Assembly (NCBI GenBank): GCA_022774705.1 | Contig: JALFLM010000129.1 | Coordinates: forward strand, 1-64,000 | Source: Lachnospiraceae bacterium | GTDB lineage: Bacteria; Bacillota; Clostridia; Lachnospirales; Lachnospiraceae | Length of the DNA: 64,000 nt | Direction: 5' to 3' | Shown here: piece by piece, positions 45,117 through 55,313 of the stretch | How the letters are laid out: the number at the start of each line of letters is the position of its first letter | How positions within the stretch are numbered: position 1 is the first letter of the stretch | Position numbers and translations under genes: made by a program | Notes under the pieces: generated by a model | Seen by the model: only the letters and a program-made list of their open reading frames with translations | What the model was told of the DNA's origin: nothing | Databases searched by the model: none

Positions 45117-45983
45117 ATGGCCACAATGAGAGAAATCAAACGGAGAAAAACGAGTATACAGAGTACTCAGCAGATCACAAAGGCCATGAAGGTAGTTTCG
45201 TCCGCGAAGCTGCAGAAGGCCAAAGCAAAAGCTGAAGGTACAAAATCATATTTCGATTACATGTATGCTACCGTTTCCTCCATGCTGGCTAAATCGGGCT
45301 CGATTGATCATCCGTACCTCAAAGCAGGACAGTCGGAGAAGAAAGCCATCATCGCCATCACCTCCAACAGAGGTCTGGCAGGGGGCTACAACTCCAATAT
45401 TGTAAAGCTGATTACCGGCGGCGATTTTAAGAAAGAGGATGTCAGTGTATATACCATCGGCCGCAAGGGCCGTGAGGTTCTGACAACTAAAGGCTACGAA
45501 ATCGCAGGTGACTATTCAGATGCCATCGAAGCACCCCTCTATCAGGATGCTGTCGATGTGGGCAAGGCGGTTCTTGACCGGTTTGCTGCCGGTGAGATCG
45601 GAGAAATCTATCTGGCATATACCGTATTCAAGAACACGGTTGTTCATATTCCGAAGATGATCAAGCTTCTGCCGGTGGAGATGACACCTGCAGGAGAAGG
45701 TTCTGAAGCTTCAGCGGACGACAAGGCGCTGATGAATTATGAACCCTCTGCGGAAGAAGCTCTGGATTCCATCATTCCGAAGTATATCTACAGTCTGATC
45801 TACGGTGCCATGACCGAAGCAGTTGCTTCCGAGAATGGTGCACGTATGCAGGCGATGGATAATGCAACCAGCAATGCAGAGGCTATGATCGATTCCCTGT
45901 CCCTGTTATACAACAGAGCAAGACAGAGCTCGATTACCCAGGAATTAACAGAAATTATCGCAGGTGCAGATGCCGTAGGCTGA
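45117..45983 (+). CDS. atpG: F-type ATP synthase subunit gamma
   Basis: 288 residues. Central rotor shaft. The start ATMREIKRRKTSIQSTQQIT and C-terminal NATSNAEAMIDSLSLLYNRA, with RQSSITQELTEIIAGA, are the two antiparallel helices of the shaft. TSNRGLAGGYNSN is the conserved core segment. Confidence 0.96.
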   Translation: MATMREIKRRKTSIQSTQQITKAMKVVSSAKLQKAKAKAEGTKSYFDYMYATVSSMLAKSGSIDHPYLKAGQSEKKAIIAITSNRGLAGGYNSNIVKLITGGDFKKEDVSVYTIGRKGREVLTTKGYEIAGDYSDAIEAPLYQDAVDVGKAVLDRFAAGEIGEIYLAYTVFKNTVVHIPKMIKLLPVEMTPAGEGSEASADDKALMNYEPSAEEALDSIIPKYIYSLIYGAMTEAVASENGARMQAMDNATSNAEAMIDSLSLLYNRARQSSITQELTEIIAGADAVG

Positions 45984-46029
45984 TAAGCCCGGGGTTTTTG
46001 TACCGAAATATCGCATAAAAGGAGTTTAG

Positions 46030-47427
<1,398 letters not shown>

Positions 47428-47440
47428 GGGGGTATAACAG

Positions 47441-47842
47441 ATGGCAGATATGTTTAAAGTAAAAGTCATCACACCCGACCGTGTATTTTATGAGGGCGAT
47501 GTAGGCATGGTGGAGCTGAAAACGACAGAAGGCGATATCGGTGTTTACAAAAACCATATTCCGCTGACCTGTATCGTAGCACCCGGTGTATTAAACCTTC
47601 ATGAGGCCGATGGTGTGAAAAAGGCTGCACTGCATACGGGATTCGTTGAAATCCTTCAGGATCAGGTGACCATCCTGGCTGAAGTGGCAGAATGGCCGGA
47701 AGAGATCGACAGAAACCGTGCAGAAGAAGCACGAATCCGGGCAGAAAGAAGACTTTCCGGCTCGGAAGGCTCTATTGACGTGACAAGAGCAGAACTCGCA
47801 CTCAATAAGGCACTTTTAAGATTGAAACTCAGCGAGAAATAA
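47441..47842 (+). CDS. atpC: F-type ATP synthase subunit epsilon
   Basis: 133 residues, 13 bp after atpD. N-terminal beta barrel (FKVKVITPDRVFYEGDVGMV, then EGDIGVYKNHIPL) and a C-terminal helical hairpin (AEEARIRAERRLSG). It regulates ATP hydrolysis and ends the operon. Confidence 0.95.
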   Translation: MADMFKVKVITPDRVFYEGDVGMVELKTTEGDIGVYKNHIPLTCIVAPGVLNLHEADGVKKAALHTGFVEILQDQVTILAEVAEWPEEIDRNRAEEARIRAERRLSGSEGSIDVTRAELALNKALLRLKLSEK

Positions 47843-47903
47843 CATGTAACAGACCTGAGCCGTCTGGGCGGCGAAAGGGTCAGCATGCGCTGATGTATGA
47901 ATA

Positions 47904-47949
47904 AAGCGGCGCCGGTTTTTCCTGAAAAGGAGAAAACGGTGCTGCTTTT
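47904..47949 (+). terminator. atp operon terminator
   Basis: AAGCGGCGCCGGTTTT..CCT pairs with AGG..AAAACGGTGCTGCT using several G-U pairs, followed by TTTT (47946-47949). Confidence 0.8.
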
Positions 47950-48000
47950 GTATTAGTGGCAGAGCCTTCCCGGCTTTGAACAGATAATAATAAAATAATA

Positions 48001-48052
48001 ATAAAAGCCAGCTCTATCGGGGATAGCCCCCGACGAAGCCGGCTTTTATTAT
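48001..48052. terminator. Second hairpin, possibly bidirectional
   Basis: ATAAAAGCCAGC (48001-48012) pairs with GCCGGCTTTTAT (48038-48049), with an inner TCGGGG/CCCCGA stem. A-rich and T-rich flanks on the two sides would allow termination from either direction. Confidence 0.6.
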
Positions 48053-48107
48053 AATGTGAGGGAAAGCTTTTTGGGAGATAGCTGTCATCTGCAAGCAGAA
48101 AAGATTC

Positions 48108-48172
48108 AGTAAAACAAAACGGAGACAACTATCCTCAGATAGTTATCTCCGTTGATAACAGCTAAATCTTGA
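48108..48172 (-). ncRNA. Candidate short minus-strand RNA with own promoter
   Basis: On the minus strand TTGACT (48204-48199), a 15-nt spacer and TATAAT (48183-48178) precede a hairpin: AACGGAGATAACTATC pairs with GATAGTTGTCTCCGTT (48153-48118) and is followed by TTTTGTTTT. A transcript of about 65 nt would result. A CTAAATCTTGATTTAG palindrome (48162-48177) overlaps the start. No protein gene fits. The spacer is short, so the promoter is tentative. Confidence 0.3.
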
Positions 48173-48220
48173 TTTAGATTATACATAAAAAAATCAAAAG
48201 TCAAGAAAAGTTCCGATTTT

Positions 48221-48260
48221 TCCTGAAACGGTACTGCTCAGCCTGAAAAGGTACTGCTCA
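48221..48260 (+). repeat. 20-bp tandem duplication
   Basis: TCCTGAAACGGTACTGCTCA and GCCTGAAAAGGTACTGCTCA lie head to tail, 18 of 20 identical. It belongs with the other short intergenic duplications. The 47843-48429 gap otherwise holds the terminators, the candidate small RNA and a weak promoter (TTGTTT 48328-48333, TAGAAT 48352-48357) for ispE. Confidence 0.75.
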
Positions 48261-48429
48261 GAGTTCGGCAGATGGAAATGGATATTGAAAGAAAACTGTT
48301 GTATCTGATTGAAAATCCAATTTCCTATTGTTTTCGCATAAATACATATGTTAGAATAAGATATCAGGCTCTACAGAGATCGGTGAGATCGGTCTTCTGA
48401 TGCCGGTGAGTTTTGTATGGGAGGTCGCC

Positions 48430-49308
48430 ATGAAACAGATACGATTAAAGGCAATGGCCAAGGTGAATCTGGGACTGGATGTGGTTGGAAAGAGAGAAGA
48501 TGGGTATCATGAAGTCCGGATGATCATGCAGACAGTTAATCTTTATGATAAGATTTTTATTTCTGTCAGTGAGAAACCGGGGATACGTTTAAAGACCAAT
48601 CTGAATTTTCTTCCGGTGAATGAAAACAATCTGATTTATAAAGCGGCAAAATTGCTGATGGATGAATTTGAGATAAAAGAAGGCGTGGATATTCAGCTGC
48701 AGAAATTTATTCCTGTTGCGGCGGGGATGGCGGGTGGAAGCACGGATGCTGCAACGACTCTGATTGGCATGAACCATCTGTTTGATCTGGGACTTTCACG
48801 CAGGCAGCTCATGGAGCGCAGCGTGAAGCTGGGAGCGGATGTTCCCTACTGTGTGACCGGCGGAACGGCTTTATCGGAAGGAATCGGGGAAATACTGACG
48901 CGGCTTCCCGATGTCCCCAGAGGTTATGTGCTGGTTGCAAAGCCGGGCATCAGTGTTTCCACAAAATTTGTATATACAAATCTGAAACTGGATCAGCTGG
49001 AAAAACATCCTGATATTGATGCGCAGATTGAAGCAATCCGCAGACAGGATTTTGTCCAGATGGCACGGTTGATGGGCAATGTCCTTGAAACGGTTACGAT
49101 TCCTGAATATCCTGTTGTTCAGGAGATTAAGGATTTTATGATGGACTGCGGAGCGGTGAACGCCATGATGAGCGGAAGCGGTCCCACTGTTTTCGGTTTG
49201 TATACCAATCAGATTCAGGCGGAAAAGGCCTGCGAACGTTTAAGGGATGCCGGATTGGCAAAAATGGTATTTTTGACTACGTTTGTCGGGCAGAACCCGT
49301 ATGCATAA
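48430..49308 (+). CDS. ispE: 4-diphosphocytidyl-2-C-methyl-D-erythritol kinase
   Basis: 292 residues from ATG 48430, directly after GGGAGG; an in-frame ATG at 48400 is less likely. GHMP kinase of the non-mevalonate isoprenoid pathway. KAMAKVNLGLDVVGKREDGYHEV at the start, PVAAGMAGGSTDAATTL as ATP-binding glycine-rich loop (about 90-107), and MMSGSGPTVFGLY near the C-terminus are standard. Confidence 0.96.
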   Translation: MKQIRLKAMAKVNLGLDVVGKREDGYHEVRMIMQTVNLYDKIFISVSEKPGIRLKTNLNFLPVNENNLIYKAAKLLMDEFEIKEGVDIQLQKFIPVAAGMAGGSTDAATTLIGMNHLFDLGLSRRQLMERSVKLGADVPYCVTGGTALSEGIGEILTRLPDVPRGYVLVAKPGISVSTKFVYTNLKLDQLEKHPDIDAQIEAIRRQDFVQMARLMGNVLETVTIPEYPVVQEIKDFMMDCGAVNAMMSGSGPTVFGLYTNQIQAEKACERLRDAGLAKMVFLTTFVGQNPYA

Positions 49309-49332
49309 AAAGTAACGTAAGGGGATGAAATT

Positions 49333-50007
49333 ATGGTAGAAGATTTGCAGCTGGTCATAGCTGACAACATTCCGCTGCGGGATGCGGTATTTGAAACATT
49401 GAGAGAAGCAATTTTAAAAGGAGTATTGTCTCCGGGACAGCATCTGATGGAGATGCAGCTGGCATATCAGCTGGGAGTCAGCCGTACGCCGGTCAGAGAA
49501 GCGATACGTATGCTGGAACTGGAAGGGCTGGTCAATATGGTCCCCAGAAAAGGCGCCCGTGTTGCGGCTATTTCGGAAAAAAGCCTGTGTGATGTGCTGG
49601 AGGTAAGAAGGGTACTGGAGGAATTGAGCGTTCGTCTGGCGTGCACGCGCATGGAACGGGATGGTCTGGAAAAACTGGATGCCATTAATCAGCAGTTTAT
49701 ACGGGCCTGCCAGAGTGATGACGTGGTGCAGATTGCCCGTATTGATGAGAGCTTTCATGCAGTTATTTATGAAGCAGCCGATAATGCCAAACTGCTGCAG
49801 CTGTTGAATCAGATGCAGAATCAGATGTACCGTTATCGTATCGAATACATCAAATTAAAGGAACGCCGCCAGATTCTGGTGGAGGAACATAAAAAAATTA
49901 TTCACTCTCTTGCCAGAAGAGACGCCGAGGCAGCGACGGAAGCAACGCGGGCACATATTTCACATCAGGAACAGTATGTGATGTCGGTGATTCAGAGTAA
50001 TAAGTAG
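49333..50007 (+). CDS. GntR/FadR-family transcriptional regulator
   Basis: 224 residues, ATG 49333 with AAGGGG. N-terminal winged HTH (LREAILKGVLSPGQHLMEMQ, then LGVSRTPVREAIRMLELEGL) and a C-terminal all-helical FCD domain with His and Asp/Glu positions for metal or carboxylate effector (EVRRVLEELSVRLA, DESFHAVIYEAA, EEHKKIIHSLARRD). It starts 24 bp after ispE, so may be cotranscribed. Effector unknown. Confidence 0.92.
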   Translation: MVEDLQLVIADNIPLRDAVFETLREAILKGVLSPGQHLMEMQLAYQLGVSRTPVREAIRMLELEGLVNMVPRKGARVAAISEKSLCDVLEVRRVLEELSVRLACTRMERDGLEKLDAINQQFIRACQSDDVVQIARIDESFHAVIYEAADNAKLLQLLNQMQNQMYRYRIEYIKLKERRQILVEEHKKIIHSLARRDAEAATEATRAHISHQEQYVMSVIQSNK

Positions 50008-50056
50008 ATAACTGGATGGTCTGGGGAATGCGACGCGAAGCGGGGATTGTCTGCTG

Positions 50057-50830
50057 TTACTGGAGGAGGTTTTCCAGGAGATCGGCGATGCGGAGGCGGA
50101 GGGTGATGCCCTGGGTGAGGGTGCTGTAGTCTTCTTCGGTGAGGGTTTGCTGCAGTTTGGTTTGGGCTTCTTCGGGAAACGTGGCGGTGGTTTCGTCGGT
50201 GAAACAGAGAGAGGGATAGAGGACACACCACCAGTTGTGTCCCTGGCCGTTTCCCAGTGTTACCAGCAGGGTGCGATAACTTCCCGGGGGGAAGGTGAGG
50301 TTTCCGTATGTCCGTGTGGGGAAGATACTTTTTGTGAAGCGGACAGTGCAGCCGGAATCGGAGGCGGATGCCGGTTGGGTTTGTACAGGAACATTTGCTG
50401 CCTGTTTACTTTGAATCAGTTCTTTTAGAATCCGGTTGGATTGTTCCTGGATGAAATCAAGATGTTCCTGAATCCATTCTGCAGCGGTATAGACACTTTC
50501 ACAGTTTGAAAGGTATGGTTTCAGCACTTCGCACAGACGGGATTTGAAGACCAGTTTCAGTTCCTGATCTTCTTCGCTGTCGCTGTTGGCTACAACCCGG
50601 AGGCGCAGGACGGAATCCGAGATGGAATCTGCCCGGGCATAGACGGCATTGGCCTGAATCAGGGCAGTGTGAGCCAGAAGCATAAGTAAAAACAGGGTAA
50701 ACAGCGCAGCTGTTTTGAGAGAAACGGGGAAATGTTCTTTATGGATTATTTTTCTGAATTTATTTTTAATTCCGGTTTTAAGTGTTTCAATATATTTGAT
50801 TTTGGCTGCCTGATTTCTATAATAAAACAT
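50057..50830 (-). CDS. spoIIR: Stage II sporulation protein R
   Basis: 257 residues, ATG 50830 after GGAGGATATTCC. One membrane span (about 38-62) and an exported domain. LRLRVVANSDSEEDQELKLV (about 77-96) and PTRTYGNLTFPPGSYRTLLV, then HNWWCVLYPSLCF, are clear SpoIIR motifs. In sporulation this forespore signal activates SpoIIGA, which processes pro-sigma-E. An internal linker QTQPASASDS is extra. It is the best evidence here that the organism can sporulate. Confidence 0.92.
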   Translation of the reverse strand: MFYYRNQAAKIKYIETLKTGIKNKFRKIIHKEHFPVSLKTAALFTLFLLMLLAHTALIQANAVYARADSISDSVLRLRVVANSDSEEDQELKLVFKSRLCEVLKPYLSNCESVYTAAEWIQEHLDFIQEQSNRILKELIQSKQAANVPVQTQPASASDSGCTVRFTKSIFPTRTYGNLTFPPGSYRTLLVTLGNGQGHNWWCVLYPSLCFTDETTATFPEEAQTKLQQTLTEEDYSTLTQGITLRLRIADLLENLLQ

Positions 50831-51029
50831 GGAATATCCTCCTTTTGCGGTTCATTGCTGTCTGCGATTCCTTATTGATTGCAGCTGTTTCCGATTTATA
50901 ATCAGATTATTGACCGGAAATCCGGAATTTAATCCGGGTCAGGTCCGGAAATACTGCGCAAACATAAATTTCCCGCTCCGCATACGGTCTGCTTTTTTAT
51001 TGGCAGATCAGGCGGCATTGCAAAAACCA

Positions 51030-51104
51030 GCAGGGCGCCCATGAGGCAAGTCCTGACAGCGGCATTTTCAGCCGCAGAAGGACTTCGTCTCATGGACGCC
51101 CTGC
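51030..51104. repeat. 75-nt nested hairpin element
   Basis: GCAGGGCG (51030-51037) pairs with CGCCCTGC (51097-51104). Inside are CCATGAG/CTCATGG, AAGTCCT/AGGACTT and CGGC/GCCG. It lies in the gap between femX and spoIIR (50831-51204) and resembles, in design, the larger palindrome at 27624-27794. It may end transcripts of either strand. Confidence 0.65.
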
Positions 51105-51204
51105 GTCCGTTTGGATATTAATTGTCCGGATAATAATCGTCTGAACGTCAATCGTCCTATTATTAATTGTTCACATACAGCCTGCCTCAAAAGCAGACCG
51201 CCTG

Positions 51205-52266
51205 TTAATTCTTCTTTTTAAGATTACGGATCTTTTTCAGAACCTTTTTGGCCATGGGCATTGCGTTTTCAATAAAGCGGTATGCCAGCGGGCGGAATAC
51301 ATAGCGGTATTCGCCGACGAATTCGGTGAATTCTGCGTTGAAACCGCTCTTGAAACGGTACAGTCCGTAAAGATGATTATCTTCACTTTTGTCACCGGAG
51401 ATGCCGCGGAAGTCGTAGATACGGCATTTTTCTTCTACAGCCCAGCGGATCATCTCCCATTGAAGCAGATAGTTGGGCATCAGGTTGCGGTGGCTGTTGG
51501 AGGAGGCACCGTACATGTACCATACCTTGTCGTATACATGACAGGCGATTGTTCCGGCGATGGGTTCACCTTCTGCACTGTAAGCCATGTACAGACGGCA
51601 CATGTCGCCCAGGTTGTCCAGCATGTCGGCAAAGTACTGTTCGGGACGAATCATGAACTGGTCTCTGGCGCCGGTTTCCACCATGATTTTGTAGAAGTCG
51701 GGCACAGCTTCCTTGCCGCAGATCTTAACGGTAACGCCTTTTTTTCTGGCCAGACGAATGTTGTAGCGGGTCTTGGGCTTAAACATGGCCAGGACTTCGT
51801 CTTCGCTCTTGCCTTCGATGTGCAGCATCATTACGTACTGGGGCTGGATATTTTCAAAATTGAGGGCCTTGGGAGCCAGAATGAATCCCAGATCTTCCAT
51901 ATGTTTCATAAATGTGGTCTCTGCAAATGTAACGTCGGGATCCAGTTTCAGTACGTAGGAGCGGAACTGTTTTGCCAGATCCTTTGCACCTTTTAAGAGC
52001 TCGCTGAGTACTTCTTTGTCATTAATGTCACATACAGGGCCGCGGGCTGCATACATCAGCGTGTAGGGGGTAGCGGGGATTTTGCGGATCAGTACGGACA
52101 TGGCACCGCGGATGCTGCCGTCATCATTTCTTACAAGGATAGCACGGAAAGTCCAGAAAGGCTTCTGTTTGCTCCATGCATAAGTCTGGAGCAGCTCTCC
52201 TTTGGGATGATGTGTTACAAATTCTTCAAACTCCTCGTGATTTTCGGGACCTATAATTTCGTACAT
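51205..52266 (-). CDS. FemABX-type peptidoglycan bridge aminoacyltransferase
   Basis: 353 residues, ATG 52266 after AAAGGAG. FemABX enzymes add amino acids from aminoacyl-tRNA to the lipid II stem peptide at the inner membrane face. Two GNAT-like halves are visible: LLQTYAWSKQKPFWTFRAIL, LMYAARGPVCD and VLKLDPDV in the first; TRYNIRLARKKGVTVKICG and YMYGASSNSHRNLMPNYLLQ, then YDFRGISGD, in the second. The basic C-terminus (KKVLKKIRNLKKK) may touch membrane. It is adjacent to alr and ddl, all for peptidoglycan. Confidence 0.9.
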   Translation of the reverse strand: MYEIIGPENHEEFEEFVTHHPKGELLQTYAWSKQKPFWTFRAILVRNDDGSIRGAMSVLIRKIPATPYTLMYAARGPVCDINDKEVLSELLKGAKDLAKQFRSYVLKLDPDVTFAETTFMKHMEDLGFILAPKALNFENIQPQYVMMLHIEGKSEDEVLAMFKPKTRYNIRLARKKGVTVKICGKEAVPDFYKIMVETGARDQFMIRPEQYFADMLDNLGDMCRLYMAYSAEGEPIAGTIACHVYDKVWYMYGASSNSHRNLMPNYLLQWEMIRWAVEEKCRIYDFRGISGDKSEDNHLYGLYRFKSGFNAEFTEFVGEYRYVFRPLAYRFIENAMPMAKKVLKKIRNLKKKN

Positions 52267-52291
52267 AATATAATTACTCCTTTATAACGTC

Positions 52292-53428
52292 TTACAATGA
52301 TTCCACTTCTTTGGGAATAGAAGGATGTACAAACAGGGGGTTGACATTGAACTGAACAATGTCACCTTCGGCAAAGGGGGTGTCTGTCAGATCAATCATG
52401 ACGTGAGCCACACCGCTGCGTCCCACGTAGGGAACACGGGCTTTTTTGCCGTTATGTGCAGAGGTTACCAGAACGGTTTTCCGGTAACGGTTTTTCAGCA
52501 GTTTTACAGCGATCAGGTGAACGATGCCGTGCATCAGCGGTTCGGGGTTATCCGCATAGCCCAGCATAATTCCGTCGCCGTGGCCGGCGCGTACCAGCCC
52601 CAGGCGGGAATCACGTTTTAAAACCGCGCAGGCCTGATAACCTGCGGTGCTGCCTTTGGGAAGCTCGGCGGTCAGGCAGATGGGTGCTTCCAGCCAGACA
52701 GAATTCTTCAGGCGGGAACCGCCGCGGGCGCATTTACCCAGAATAGCGGAACCGCATCTGACTGCATCCAGTCCCAGATTACCGAGAGACATGGTGGCTG
52801 CGGAATTGCAGATGTGGCGGATGCCGGGATCGATCCCCTGCTTTTTCAGAGCTTCTGTGGCTGAGAGAAGGCGGTCCAGCTGTCTGCGGGCTTCCTTTTC
52901 ATATCCTGCGGGCTTTCCGTTCAGATGGCTGTAGCAGCCTTCGATCTTCAGAAAAGCGGGCAGCGCTGACAGATCGGGAATTCGGTTCCAGAGGAAGCCG
53001 TAACGGCCCATGCCTGTTTCGATGGCCAGATGAACCCGGGGCGCCAGCCCGGTTTCTTCTGAAAGCTCCTTTAAAAGGACTGCCTGCTTCATGCTTCCCA
53101 GCATGAAAATAATATCATTCTGCAGAAGTTCTGCGGCCTCCTCCTTATCCAGTGAAGGAGACATAAGCAGGATGTCCTCTTTGCAGCCGAAACGCCGCAG
53201 CGCAAGTGCCTCATTGGCATTGGTTACGGCAAAAAAATCAATATGGAGATTCTTCAGAATATTATACTCCCGTTCCAGGCCCATGCCGTAGCCGTTTTCC
53301 TTGACGACGGCGATCAGGCGGGCTTTCCCGATGGTTCCGCGGATAACCTGCACATTGTGTGCAATGGCGGAGGCATCGATCTTCATAACGGTCTGTTTCT
53401 GAAAAATAAGATTTCCATCAGAGTTCAT
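52292..53428 (-). CDS. alr: Alanine racemase
   Basis: 378 residues, ATG 53428 with AGGA upstream. PLP enzyme that makes D-alanine. The PLP Lys is in LIAVVKENGYGMG (about 39-51; usual form VKANAYGHG). ETGMGRYGF, CNSAATMS and VRCGSAILG follow. The catalytic Tyr is in AGYQACAVL and the C-terminal segment has RAGHGDGIMLGYAD. Motifs drift from the textbook forms, so a related racemase activity cannot be excluded. The ddl gene is divergent, about 270 bp away. Confidence 0.87.
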   Translation of the reverse strand: MNSDGNLIFQKQTVMKIDASAIAHNVQVIRGTIGKARLIAVVKENGYGMGLEREYNILKNLHIDFFAVTNANEALALRRFGCKEDILLMSPSLDKEEAAELLQNDIIFMLGSMKQAVLLKELSEETGLAPRVHLAIETGMGRYGFLWNRIPDLSALPAFLKIEGCYSHLNGKPAGYEKEARRQLDRLLSATEALKKQGIDPGIRHICNSAATMSLGNLGLDAVRCGSAILGKCARGGSRLKNSVWLEAPICLTAELPKGSTAGYQACAVLKRDSRLGLVRAGHGDGIMLGYADNPEPLMHGIVHLIAVKLLKNRYRKTVLVTSAHNGKKARVPYVGRSGVAHVMIDLTDTPFAEGDIVQFNVNPLFVHPSIPKEVESL

Positions 53429-53485
53429 GTATCGTATCCTGACTTTCTTATGTTTATAAATGATAAAATAGTAGTTTGCCCTTTG

Positions 53486-53514
53486 ATTATATAGGCTCTT
53501 TTCTACTTTTGCAA
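53486..53514 (-). promoter_or_regulatory. Promoter of alr
   Basis: On the minus strand TTGCAA (53514-53509), 17-nt spacer, TATAAT (53491-53486), about 58 nt before the alr start. Confidence 0.7.
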
Positions 53515-53695
53515 GGTTTTGGGCGCTTCTTTTTCAGTTTACGGACATACTCCGGCATCTCCGGGGCACTTAATGAAAGGTTTGGGACATAATAGTGCTT
53601 GAATTCTGAGGGGATTCTGTGTAAAATGAGGTAACAGTTCAGCAGGGGCTGAACTTTTCTGAATGAGACAGATTTTATTAAGGAGGATTTTACAG

Positions 53696-54751
53696 ATGGC
53701 TAAGACATGTGTTGCCGTAATTTTCGGTGGATGTTCTTCGGAACATGAGGTTTCCTGTGTTTCCGTACAGACAATCATCCGTGCAATGAATAGAGATAAA
53801 TATGATATTGTTATGATTGGTATTACGAAAGAAGGGCAGTGGCTGAAAGCGGATTCCGTGGAGGATATCACTTCCGGTGCCTGGTACAGCAGTAAGGTGA
53901 AAGCGATGATTCTGCCTGACAGAGGCATTCACGGAATTATGCTTCAGAAGGAGGGAGAGATGCCTTCTTTTGTAAGAATCGATGTGGCATTTCCCGTGCT
54001 TCACGGACTGAACGGGGAGGATGGTACGATCCAGGGACTGTTTGAGCTGGCAGGTATTCCCTATGTGGGCTGCGGTGTTCTGGCCAGTGCCGCTTCCATG
54101 GATAAGTTTTATACCAAGATCATTGCAGCAACAACAGGTGTGCGTCAGGCTGCCTGGACTCCGGTGCTGGGTGAGGAACTGACAGCTGATGCGGAGTCTG
54201 TTCTTGACAGGGTGGAATCAGAGCGTACTTATCCGGTATTTGTGAAACCCTCCCGCGCCGGTTCTTCACAGGGTGTTTCCAAAGCTCATGACAGAAAAGA
54301 ACTGAAGGATGCGCTTTTACTGGCGGCAGAGCATGACCGCAAGATTCTGGTAGAGGAAACGATTAAAGGCCGTGAGATCGAATGTGCCGTACTGGGAGCT
54401 TATGATCCCAAAGCCAGCGGCGTCGGCGAGATCGTGGCAGGCGATGTATTCTACAGCTATGATGCCAAGTACAGCAATCCGGAGTCGAAGACGGTGATCG
54501 ACCCCGAGATGGCTGCAGAAACAGTGGAAGCTGTCCGCAGCTATGCTGTTGCCATTTTCAAGGCGCTGGACTGCTTCGGTCTGTCCAGAGTTGATTTCTT
54601 CGTATGTGAAGATGGAACCGTTGTATTTAATGAGATCAATACCCTGCCCGGTTTTACTGCCATCAGCATGTATCCCATGCTCTGGGGCGCAAGAGGCCTT
54701 GAAAAGGAAGAACTGGTGGACCGTCTGATCGCCATGGCAGCAGAACGTTAG
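53696..54751 (+). CDS. ddl: D-alanine--D-alanine ligase
   Basis: 351 residues from ATG 53696, after AAGGAGG. ATP-grasp enzyme joining two D-Ala for the peptidoglycan stem. N-terminal AVIFGGCSSEHEVSCVSVQT, then HGLNGEDGTIQGLFELAGIP, FVKPSRAGSSQGVSKA, EETIKGREIECAVLG, and FNEINTLPGFTAISMYP with the metal-binding Glu and Asn. A GTTCAGC..GCTGAAC hairpin lies just upstream (53637-53654). Confidence 0.95.
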   Translation: MAKTCVAVIFGGCSSEHEVSCVSVQTIIRAMNRDKYDIVMIGITKEGQWLKADSVEDITSGAWYSSKVKAMILPDRGIHGIMLQKEGEMPSFVRIDVAFPVLHGLNGEDGTIQGLFELAGIPYVGCGVLASAASMDKFYTKIIAATTGVRQAAWTPVLGEELTADAESVLDRVESERTYPVFVKPSRAGSSQGVSKAHDRKELKDALLLAAEHDRKILVEETIKGREIECAVLGAYDPKASGVGEIVAGDVFYSYDAKYSNPESKTVIDPEMAAETVEAVRSYAVAIFKALDCFGLSRVDFFVCEDGTVVFNEINTLPGFTAISMYPMLWGARGLEKEELVDRLIAMAAER

Positions 54752-54768
54752 GATGATGTGAGAGACAG

Positions 54769-55203
54769 ATGAAGAAAGAAGTATTACTGACCATAAAAGG
54801 CAGACATAAGGAAAGGGGATCCGACTGGGAAGGCCTGGAGGTGATAACCACCGGCACTCTTTATGAAAAAAACAATTCTCTGTATCTGATCTATGATGAG
54901 GTGATGGGAGAGGATGAGGCGGATGTGAGTCACAGCCGGATCAAAATCCAGCAGGATCCGCTGACGGTGACAATGACAAAAAGCGGCGCGGTTGTAAGTG
55001 TCATGTCATTTTCAGAAAATTCCAGAGAAAAGTCCAGTTATGAGACACCTTTCGGAAGCTTTACCCTCGAGATCGATACAAGGGAACTCCTTTTTGAAAA
55101 CCGGGAAGATTATCTCCGGCTGCAGATCAGGTATCAGCTTGAGATGAATTACGAATATTTTTCCGAGAGTGATATCAGTATTGAAGCAAAGCCCTGTATG
55201 TAG
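54769..55203 (+). CDS. DUF1934 family protein
   Basis: 144 residues, ATG 54769, 17 bp after ddl with only a weak site. The pattern KKEVLLTIKGRHKERG, TGTLYEKNNSLYLIYDE, and PFGSFTLEIDTRELLFE fits the YwiB/DUF1934 beta-barrel family. No enzymatic role is known. Probably cotranscribed with ddl. Confidence 0.85.
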   Translation: MKKEVLLTIKGRHKERGSDWEGLEVITTGTLYEKNNSLYLIYDEVMGEDEADVSHSRIKIQQDPLTVTMTKSGAVVSVMSFSENSREKSSYETPFGSFTLEIDTRELLFENREDYLRLQIRYQLEMNYEYFSESDISIEAKPCM

Positions 55204-55229
55204 AAACCGCACTTTAGGTGCAGATATGC

Positions 55230-55261
55230 CCGGCTCTGAACAATACCGGCTCTGAACAATA
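55230..55261 (+). repeat. Exact 16-bp tandem duplication
   Basis: CCGGCTCTGAACAATA at 55230-55245 and 55246-55261 are identical. They share GGCTCTGAACA with 16408-16418. A GCAC..GTGC stem precedes them, as at 16376. Confidence 0.8.
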
Positions 55262-55270
55262 ACAGAAACA

Positions 55271-55305
55271 CAAAACCCGCAGCAAAGAATCGCCTGCGGG
55301 TTTTG
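55271..55305. terminator. Bidirectional terminator
   Basis: CAAAACCCGCAG (55271-55282) pairs perfectly with CTGCGGGTTTTG (55294-55305). It separates the ddl-DUF1934 unit from the convergent gene at 55314-55766. Confidence 0.85.
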
Positions 55306-55313
55306 ATATTGTA

